6,105 bases of DNA from the NCBI GenBank assembly GCA_002412645.1, contig DHVL01000054.1, forward strand, positions 1 through 6,105, given 5' to 3'. Origin of the DNA: Candidatus Dojkabacteria bacterium UBA5209 (GTDB lineage Bacteria > Patescibacteriota > Dojkabacteria > SC72). This document shows, piece after piece, positions 1 to 5,650 of the stretch. The stretch's first letter is position 1, and each line of letters opens with the position of its first letter. The notes beneath the pieces were generated by a model. That model made no database searches. It was not told the DNA's origin and was given only the letters and a program-made list of their open reading frames with translations. A program made the translations under genes and the position numbers.

Positions 1-28
1 CATGTTTTACAAGCAGCTTTTTATCTTT

Positions 29-56
29 ATACAAAAGCATTTTTATGCGTTTGTAT
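29..56. repeat. 12-bp inverted repeat with a TTTT loop
   Basis: ATACAAAAGCAT (29-40) and ATGCGTTTGTAT (45-56) are inverted copies with one mismatch (36/49) around TTTT. The repeat starts only a few bases beyond the predicted start of the leftward promoter. It could be a hairpin at the 5' end of that transcript or a regulator site. It is not a good terminator, because no T-run follows on either strand. Confidence 0.45.
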
Positions 57-66
57 TTATTGGATA

Positions 67-95
67 ATAATAGTGGAAATGTGAACAGTTGTCAA
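67..95 (-). promoter_or_regulatory. Leftward promoter just after leuS
   Basis: Minus-strand TTGACA (95-90), a 17-nt spacer and TATTAT (72-67) form a near-consensus sigma70-type promoter starting 22 nt beyond the leuS stop. Transcription would begin near position 60 and leave the window on the left, so it serves a gene or RNA I cannot see. Confidence 0.6.
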
Positions 96-116
96 AAGGA
101 AAAAGCCCTTAAATTA

Positions 117-2555
117 CTACACTGTTATACTTACAATCCTGCCTGGAACATAGATAAATTTCTTAATATCTTTATCTGATAACTGGGAACTTAGAGTATT
201 TTGTTCGTATATCTTACTTTTAACCTGTTCTTGGTCATCAGATTTAGAAACTACTACTCTACCCCTTACTTTTCCATTTATTTGGACTGGTATTTCTATA
301 CTTTCTTCCTCTAAAGTAGCTAAGTCAACCTCTGGCCACTGTTGATCATGCACAGAAGAGCTAAGACCCATAGTTTTGGACCATATTTCTTCTGCAATGT
401 GTGGCAATATTGGTGCACTTACTATAAGTAGTTTAGTTATATCCTCTTTATCGAATTTTTCTTTAGAATACTCATTGTAAAACTGCATAAGGGCTGCCAC
501 TGCAGTATTGAATCTAAACTCTAAGATATCTCTCTCTATTTTATTAACCAATCTACTTACACCTCTTTTTACCTGCTCATTACTCTCTTCTATCTTCTGA
601 TCCCAAGCATATTGTAAGAAACTATAATATTTTGATACAAATCTTCGTACTCCTTCAATGGTTCTTGTACTCCACTCTACATTTCCTTCATATGGGCCCA
701 TAAACATCATGTAAGCTCTTGTTACATCTGCACCGTATTTTTCTACTAACTCATCTGGCCCTATGACATTACCAACAGACTTAGACATCTTTACTCCTCC
801 TTCTCCAAGTACTACTCCGTGTATAGATCTTGAAGAGTATGGCTCTTTGTCTTTTAGATATCCCAAGTCAAAGAGTACCTTATGCCAGAATCTAGAATAA
901 AGGAGATGGAGTGTAATATGCTCTTGTCCTCCTTCGTAGTGATCTACTGGCATCCAGTAATCACTTTTTTCTCTACTGACGAACTCTTTATCATTGTTTG
1001 GGTCACAATATCTTAGGTAATACCAGCTAGAGCCTGCCCAGTTTGGCATTGTATCTGTTTCTCTTTTAGCTTGTCCTCCACATTTCGGACATTCGGTATT
1101 TACCCACTCCGTAATGTTTGCTAATGGTGATTCTCCTGTATTAGTTGGTTCATATTCTTTTACAATGGGTAATTCTACTGGTAATTGATCTTCTGGTACT
1201 GGTACCATACCGCATTTCTCACAATGCACTATTGGTATTGGCTCTCCCCAGTAGTGTTGTCTAGAGAATATCCAATCTCTTAGGTGATATCTTGTTACTA
1301 CATCTCCAATTCTCCTCTCTTTTATATATTCTCCAACTTTGTTTCTTGCTTCTTCACTACTTAATCCATCAAGAAAGTCAGAATTGAACACCCTTCCTTC
1401 TTCTTCATATACTTGTTCTAGGGAAGATATCTCAGATCTATCTCCCTCTGGTCCTTCTATTACTCTTTTTACTGGTAATCCAAATTTTTGAGCAAATTGA
1501 AAGTCTCTACTGTCATGTGCAGGTACTCCTACTACCATTCCAGTGCCAACTGTTGTCAATACAAAGTCTGCAACATATATTGGCAGTCGAGAGTTCGTTA
1601 TGCTATTTACGCAGTAAAGTCCCGTAGCAACACCAGTCTTTTCTTTTGTTTCGTCTACTCTTTCTAATTCACTTTTCTTCAAGCTCTTTTGTATATACTC
1701 TTCTACATTCTTTCTGTTTTCCTCTGTCATTACCCTAGAGAGCCTCTTTAATATCTCCTGCTCAGGGGCTATTACAACAAAAGAAGAACCAAATTGAGTG
1801 TCTGGCCTTGTTGTTGATACCTTTATTACTTCCTCTGTATCTTCAACCTTATACTCTATGTCATACCATGTTTTTCTCCCTATCCAGTTCCTTTGTAATG
1901 CTTTTACACTGTCTGGGAAGTTAACTAGGTCTAGATCATCATCTAATCTGTCTGCGTATTCAGTTATTTTGAGTACCCATTGACTAATATTTCTCTTTTC
2001 TACTAGTTCTCCACATCTTTCATGCCTTGAGTCAACAACTTCCTCATTTGCACAACCTACTTTACATTTCGGACACCAGTTAATTGGCATTTCGGACTTG
2101 TGTGCTAACCCTTTTTCAAAAAGCTTTAGGAATATCCATTGTGTCCACTTGTAATACTGCGGATCTGTAGTATTAATCTCTTTTTCCCAATCAAATGTAA
2201 GACCCAAGCTCTTAAGCTGTCTTTTAAAGTTATTAATATTTTCTTTAGTTATCTCTTGAGGAGGTCTTTTTACTTTGATAGCGTAGTTTTCTGTAGGTAA
2301 TCCAAATGCATCCCACCCTATTGGATACATTACATTAAAGCCTTTCATTCTTCTAAGCCTTGCTACTGCATCCATCATTGAGTAGTTTCTTGTATGTCCC
2401 ATATGCATTCCTGGACCTGATGGGTATGGGAATTCTACTAAGAGGTAGTATTTTGGCTTGTCTAAGAGTAGATCTTTAGCACTGTAATTCATTTCAGAGT
2501 ACCACTTTTCTTGCCATTTGCTTTCAAAATCCTTTGGGTTGTATTTGTATGACAT
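117..2555 (-). CDS. leuS: Leucyl-tRNA synthetase (LeuRS), class Ia
   Basis: This cytoplasmic enzyme charges tRNA-Leu with leucine using ATP. The 812-residue protein shows the class Ia order: the HIGH-type motif HMGH at residues 51-54, a first zinc-ribbon cysteine set (C161, C164, C168, C181), the CP1 editing domain from about 225 to 420 with TTRPDT (248-253) and the conserved editing aspartate in AHD (D348), and a second zinc ribbon (C445/C448 with C489/C492) as in Thermus LeuRS. KMSKS is at 589-593, followed by the anticodon-binding helical domain and a C-terminal domain with the typical INGKVRG (759-765). The leucine-specific insertion that precedes KMSKS in Thermus is absent; only a short GEGG linker is there. 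The length is normal for bacteria and nothing is truncated. The ATG at 2555 matches the usual N-terminus (YNPKDFESKWQEKW) and has no Shine-Dalgarno sequence. The gene ends in tandem stops (TAG TAA). Confidence 0.98.
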   Translation of the reverse strand: MSYKYNPKDFESKWQEKWYSEMNYSAKDLLLDKPKYYLLVEFPYPSGPGMHMGHTRNYSMMDAVARLRRMKGFNVMYPIGWDAFGLPTENYAIKVKRPPQEITKENINNFKRQLKSLGLTFDWEKEINTTDPQYYKWTQWIFLKLFEKGLAHKSEMPINWCPKCKVGCANEEVVDSRHERCGELVEKRNISQWVLKITEYADRLDDDLDLVNFPDSVKALQRNWIGRKTWYDIEYKVEDTEEVIKVSTTRPDTQFGSSFVVIAPEQEILKRLSRVMTEENRKNVEEYIQKSLKKSELERVDETKEKTGVATGLYCVNSITNSRLPIYVADFVLTTVGTGMVVGVPAHDSRDFQFAQKFGLPVKRVIEGPEGDRSEISSLEQVYEEEGRVFNSDFLDGLSSEEARNKVGEYIKERRIGDVVTRYHLRDWIFSRQHYWGEPIPIVHCEKCGMVPVPEDQLPVELPIVKEYEPTNTGESPLANITEWVNTECPKCGGQAKRETDTMPNWAGSSWYYLRYCDPNNDKEFVSREKSDYWMPVDHYEGGQEHITLHLLYSRFWHKVLFDLGYLKDKEPYSSRSIHGVVLGEGGVKMSKSVGNVIGPDELVEKYGADVTRAYMMFMGPYEGNVEWSTRTIEGVRRFVSKYYSFLQYAWDQKIEESNEQVKRGVSRLVNKIERDILEFRFNTAVAALMQFYNEYSKEKFDKEDITKLLIVSAPILPHIAEEIWSKTMGLSSSVHDQQWPEVDLATLEEESIEIPVQINGKVRGRVVVSKSDDQEQVKSKIYEQNTLSSQLSDKDIKKFIYVPGRIVSITV

Positions 2556-2589
2556 TAGAAAGATCTATTATCTTATGTATATGTGCATT

Positions 2590-2618
2590 ATTTTACTCTA
2601 AAAGAGATGTTTTGCAAA
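2590..2618 (-). promoter_or_regulatory. Possible leuS promoter
   Basis: On the minus strand TTTGCA (2618-2613), a 17-nt spacer and TAAAAT (2595-2590) would start transcription about 28 nt before the leuS ATG. The -35 matches consensus at only 4 of 6 bases, so this is weak. The 142-nt gap between leuS and the tRNAs otherwise shows no strong terminator; a small CTCT/AGAG hairpin lies in the promoter spacer. leuS could instead be read through from the tRNA unit. Confidence 0.35.
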
Positions 2619-2697
2619 GCATTGGTATCAAGGCGTTTTACAATGGTGTGAAAAGATATTAGCAAGACTAAATGAATGTATCAGATATTGAAACAAT

Positions 2698-2774
2698 TGG
2701 TGGACCTGAGGGGATTCGAACCCCTGACCCCATCACTGCCAGCGATGTGCTCTAACCAGCTGAGCTACAGGCCC
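2698..2774 (-). tRNA. tRNA-Ala, anticodon GGC, CCA encoded
   Basis: The minus strand folds into a complete cloverleaf: acceptor GGGCCTG/CAGGTCC, D-arm GCTC/GAGC with an AGCTGGTTA loop, anticodon stem CATCG/TGATG closing the loop CTGGCAG (anticodon GGC, reading GCC and probably GCU), a 5-nt variable loop, and T-arm AGGGG/CCCCT with loop TTCGAAT. The acceptor contains the G3:U70 wobble, the universal alanine identity element, and the discriminator is A. The 3' CCA is encoded in the DNA (2700-2698), unlike its partner tRNA 6 nt upstream. Confidence 0.97.
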
Positions 2775-2780
2775 GTGCTT

Positions 2781-2853
2781 TGGACTCAGCCGGATTTGAA
2801 CCGGCGACCTTCGCAATGCGAATGCGACGTTCTCCCAGCTGAACTATGAGCCC
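2781..2853 (-). tRNA. tRNA-Ala, anticodon CGC, CCA not encoded
   Basis: The minus strand gives a full 73-nt cloverleaf: acceptor GGGCTCA/TGAGTCC, D-arm GTTC/GAAC with an AGCTGGGA loop, anticodon stem TCGCA/TGCGA with loop TTCGCAT (anticodon CGC, reading GCG), variable loop AGGTC, and T-arm GCCGG/CCGGC with loop TTCAAAT. G3:U70 in the acceptor confirms alanine. The bases after discriminator A are AAG, so CCA must be added after transcription. It is the first tRNA of a two-gene unit, 6 nt ahead of tRNA-Ala(GGC). Confidence 0.96.
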
Positions 2854-2867
2854 AATTCAATACGCTG

Positions 2868-2876
2868 ATTATATCA
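2868..2876 (-). promoter_or_regulatory. Extended -10 promoter for the tRNA-Ala pair
   Basis: The minus strand carries TGATATAAT, a perfect extended -10 (TGnTATAAT), in the gap between the peptidase stop codon and the first tRNA. Transcription would begin about 7-8 nt before the mature 5' end of tRNA-Ala(CGC), a normal short leader for RNase P. I see no good -35 hexamer, which extended -10 promoters can do without. Confidence 0.6.
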
Positions 2877-2879
2877 CAT

Positions 2880-4232
2880 CTACCAGTTTGTATATGGCAA
2901 TGGATTGATTTGAGTACCACCTTTTCTTAGCTCGAAGTGTACGTGAGGACCAGTAGACCTACCTGTTGATCCCATCTTACCAATTGCTTGGCCTGAAGAT
3001 ACTGATTGTCCTGTTCTAACATATATATTCATCATATGGGCGTACCATGTTGAGTAGCCATTCCCGTGATCTATATGTACAGACCATGCATATCCACTTC
3101 CTCCCCATACAGATCCTAGTGGAGGACAGTATCCTGCACAACCCGCAAAGATTACAGTTCCTCCAGAGGCTGCTACTAGGTTTGGTAAACTACGGTCTGC
3201 GATATCAATACCTTGGTGTATTGAACCTTTGTAATATTGAGAAATTCTTGCAGAGCTTCCTGCTACTGGCCATCTTAAGAATCTTCCTACGTTTGGATCT
3301 ACAGGAGCTCCTGAACCACCAGTGGAGTAAGAGCCTGAGGTATATGTTCTTGGAGCATTAGCATATGTAGGTTTTGGTGCAACATATGGCATTCTTCCGT
3401 CAGGAATGAAAAGTTCTTGGCCCTCGTTTAATGTAAATGGGTAATCTAACCAGTTAAAATCTGCTATTGATTGCTCATTTCCACTATATTTCTTTGCAAC
3501 AGAAGCTAAGGTTTCATTCTTTGCGACCTTAATTAATACTCCATCTGCAGGAGGAATTTCTAGTTCTTGTCCTGGCTTTACTAAGTCAGAAGTAAGTTCG
3601 TTTGCCCATTTAATTGTCTCTACAGACATATCATATGAGGTGGCGATACTACTTAATGTATCTCCATTCTTTACTATATATTTTTCTACCCCCCTTCTCT
3701 CTCTATCTTTAGGTACTAAGGTATTAACTGTAGCGTTCATAGCGATTAGATCGCTTTCTGCTACAGATATATAGTCAAGTTCTTCGTCGTTAGCACTCGT
3801 AATCGTTGGCGTCCTATATACATATGAGATACCAAGTATGAATGCCAATATTACAGTCGCTATCTGTACTACATATTTAAGGAATGCTCCTCTTCCCCAG
3901 AACATTCTTTTTACTACTCCGTCCTTTACACTATCAAATTGGCTGTAGATCATTTCAAAGATTACTGAGAGTAATATCCATATGACTCTTAATCTAGAGA
4001 CCATGTATTCAGAAAAATCTATTAGAAATGCTAATACTCCTCTTTTAGTATTAAACCTATTAGCAAGGTACAGACCTACCTTTTTAATCCATGTAAGGTC
4101 TTTTTCATCAGTAATTTCTGTGTCTACAAATATGAACTCAGGATTATCTGGGTTTGAAAAATCTAAATCATTTGAAAGATTCCTAAAGCTTAATCCCGAG
4201 ATGTTTTGTTCACGACTCTTTTGGTCAGTCAT
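2880..4232 (-). CDS. Membrane-anchored LysM-LysM-M23 peptidase (murein hydrolase)
   Basis: This is a predicted cell-surface zinc metallopeptidase that cuts peptidoglycan cross-links. In the 450 residues I see an acidic N-terminal region (1-78), a hydrophobic stretch (about 80-97), a basic loop, a clear membrane helix (about 117-138), two LysM domains (about 183-228 and 232-277) that bind glycan chains, a Pro/Ser/Gly/Tyr-rich linker (280-312), and an M23 domain (about 319-445). The zinc and catalytic residues are intact: HQGID (H339, D343), YAH (H399) and HVH (H430, H432), so it should be active and not an EnvC/NlpD-like activator. C365 and C369 lie in an insert before the IDHGNGYSTWYAH strand. 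It follows rho by 21 nt and is probably cotranscribed with it, though the two functions are unrelated. The exact bond cut cannot be told from sequence. Confidence 0.93.
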   Translation of the reverse strand: MTDQKSREQNISGLSFRNLSNDLDFSNPDNPEFIFVDTEITDEKDLTWIKKVGLYLANRFNTKRGVLAFLIDFSEYMVSRLRVIWILLSVIFEMIYSQFDSVKDGVVKRMFWGRGAFLKYVVQIATVILAFILGISYVYRTPTITSANDEELDYISVAESDLIAMNATVNTLVPKDRERRGVEKYIVKNGDTLSSIATSYDMSVETIKWANELTSDLVKPGQELEIPPADGVLIKVAKNETLASVAKKYSGNEQSIADFNWLDYPFTLNEGQELFIPDGRMPYVAPKPTYANAPRTYTSGSYSTGGSGAPVDPNVGRFLRWPVAGSSARISQYYKGSIHQGIDIADRSLPNLVAASGGTVIFAGCAGYCPPLGSVWGGSGYAWSVHIDHGNGYSTWYAHMMNIYVRTGQSVSSGQAIGKMGSTGRSTGPHVHFELRKGGTQINPLPYTNW

Positions 4233-4234
4233 AT

Positions 4235-4241
4235 CTCCTCT
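4235..4241 (-). promoter_or_regulatory. Ribosome binding site of the M23 peptidase gene
   Basis: AGAGGAG ends 2 nt before the ATG at 4232. It is the only clear Shine-Dalgarno sequence among the three large genes (leuS and rho have none) and supports this start. The spacing is shorter than usual. The next in-frame ATG is about 77 codons on and would remove most of the N-terminal region. Confidence 0.6.
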
Positions 4242-4250
4242 ATTATACCA
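4242..4250 (-). promoter_or_regulatory. Possible extended -10 between rho and the peptidase gene
   Basis: TGGTATAAT on the minus strand is a perfect extended -10 just after the rho stop codon. Transcription would start around 4235, leaving an almost leaderless mRNA and cutting into the Shine-Dalgarno sequence, which counts against it. The nearest -35-like hexamer (TTGCAC) is at a poor 15-nt distance. It may simply be an AT-rich gap. Confidence 0.3.
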
Positions 4251-4253
4251 GAA

Positions 4254-5519
4254 TTAGGCTTCGTGCAAGTTAGCAAGGAACTCTTCGTTGGATTTACTCC
4301 TTCTGAGTTGACTTACTAGTACTTCTGTTGGGTTTTCGTTTTGATCTAATATCTCAAGCATTCTTCTAATTCTCCATGATTGGTTTAGAACCTCTTTGCC
4401 TAGGAGTAGCTCTTCATTTCTTGTTCCTGATTTATTTACATCTATTGATGGGTATATTCTCTTGTTAGCAAGCTGTCTATCAAGGTGTAGTTCCATATTT
4501 CCTGTTCCTTTGAACTCTTCATATACCAAGTCATCCATTCTACTTCCTGTTTCTACAAGAGCTGTTGCAATGATGGTAAGACTTCCACCCTCTTCAAAGT
4601 TTCTAGCTGCTCCAAAGAATTTCTTTGGTGGGTAAAGTGCTACTGGATCAAATCCTCCGGAGAGAGTTTTACCAGATGTTGGCATTGTAATATTGTATGC
4701 TCTTGCTAATCTTGTAATACTGTCCATTAGGATTACTACATCTTCTCCCCACTCGACCATACACATAGCTTTTTGGAGTGCCATTTCAGCTACCTTACAG
4801 TTATGTTCTGGTAATTCATCGAAGTTAGATGCATATACCTCTCCTTTTACAAATCTCTTCATGTCTGTCACCTCTTCTGGTCTTTCTCCTACGAGAACTA
4901 CCATTAGTTTTGCCTTAGGGTGATTTTTTGCAATACCGTCTGCAATATCTTTTAGTAAGAATGTCTTACCTGCTTTTGGAGGGGATACAAGCATAGCTCT
5001 TTGTCCAAATCCAATTGGAGAAAGTAAATCAACCATTCTTGTTGAAAGAACATCTGGTGTAGTCTCTAACTTAATCTGTTTGTTTGGAAATATTGGAGTT
5101 AGTTTCATGAATTGAGGTCTATTAGCTGCCTCTGCTGCTGGTCTACCGTAGACAGTATCTACTCTAAGTAAGCTTAGATATTTTTCTTTGTCTTTTGGTA
5201 ATCTTGCTGGACCTGCTACTTCATCACCATTTCTTAGACTAAACTTCTTAATTTGAGAGCCTGATACATATACATCATTATCTCCAGCTAAAAGTCCATC
5301 TGTTCTTAATACTCCGTGAGATCCATCTTTTTGTATCTCTAATATTCCATCTACAAACACGAATCCTTCGTCTGCTGTAGATTTCTTTAAAATTTCAATT
5401 ATTAGTTCTCTTTTAGGAAGCTCCATGAAGCCTTCCATTTCGAGATTTTTTGCTTCACTACGAAGCTGTGCAAGAGTCATACTTTCGTACTCTTTAATAG
5501 TCTTTGTTTTGTTTACCAT
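4254..5519 (-). CDS. rho: Transcription termination factor Rho
   Basis: Rho is the hexameric RNA-dependent ATPase/translocase that ends untranslated transcripts. The 421 residues match the length of E. coli Rho (419), with no insertion domain. Visible parts: the Rho-N helical domain (about 14-48), a cold-shock-like RNA-binding domain (about 53-125), Walker A SPPKAGKT (179-186), the catalytic-glutamate motif GERPEEV (211-217), Walker B VVILMD (261-266) followed by SITRLARAYN, the secondary-site loop SGKTLSGG (282-289), GTGNMELHLDR (338-348), and SGTR (364-367) carrying the arginine finger. All ATPase residues are intact. The usual RNP1 aromatic residues (GFGFLR in E. coli) are replaced by SHGVLR (67-72). 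The start at 5519 keeps the N-terminal length of E. coli Rho; Met14 is an alternative. There is no Shine-Dalgarno sequence. Two upstream promoters can be proposed (5903-5874 and 5602-5574). Confidence 0.98.
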   Translation of the reverse strand: MVNKTKTIKEYESMTLAQLRSEAKNLEMEGFMELPKRELIIEILKKSTADEGFVFVDGILEIQKDGSHGVLRTDGLLAGDNDVYVSGSQIKKFSLRNGDEVAGPARLPKDKEKYLSLLRVDTVYGRPAAEAANRPQFMKLTPIFPNKQIKLETTPDVLSTRMVDLLSPIGFGQRAMLVSPPKAGKTFLLKDIADGIAKNHPKAKLMVVLVGERPEEVTDMKRFVKGEVYASNFDELPEHNCKVAEMALQKAMCMVEWGEDVVILMDSITRLARAYNITMPTSGKTLSGGFDPVALYPPKKFFGAARNFEEGGSLTIIATALVETGSRMDDLVYEEFKGTGNMELHLDRQLANKRIYPSIDVNKSGTRNEELLLGKEVLNQSWRIRRMLEILDQNENPTEVLVSQLRRSKSNEEFLANLHEA

Positions 5520-5573
5520 ATCTTTATATTTGGGAAATTACATAAATGGGCATATATACCCAGATGACAATTC

Positions 5574-5602
5574 AGTATATTCAAAGAATTCTGAGAAGTC
5601 AA
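5574..5602 (-). promoter_or_regulatory. rho: Proximal rho promoter
   Basis: The minus strand has TTGACT (5602-5597), a 17-nt spacer and TATACT (5579-5574), each hexamer one base from consensus. Transcription would start near 5567 and give a leader of about 48 nt before the rho ATG. The promoter lies downstream of the structured RNA and its terminator-like hairpin, so rho need not depend on the distal promoter. Confidence 0.6.
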
Positions 5603-5609
5603 CTATGAG

Positions 5610-5650
5610 AAATTTAAGAAAGATGGGATCGGTACTGCCCCAACCGACCC
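5610..5650 (-). terminator. Terminator-like hairpin between the structured RNA and rho
   Basis: On the minus strand GGGTCGGT (5650-5643) pairs with ACCGATCCC (5633-5625) through eight base pairs with one bulged T and a 9-nt G-rich loop. It is followed by ATCTTTCTTAAATTT. The T-rich tail is interrupted by two C bases, so termination may be partial. On the plus strand no T-run follows. It could end an ncRNA begun at about 5867, or act as an attenuator in the long rho leader. Confidence 0.5.

Noticed and set aside
3982..4257. Plus-strand open frame of 91 codons inside the peptidase gene
   Set aside because: It is antisense to a well-supported gene with clear domains. The other plus-strand frames inside leuS, the peptidase gene and rho are rejected for the same reason.
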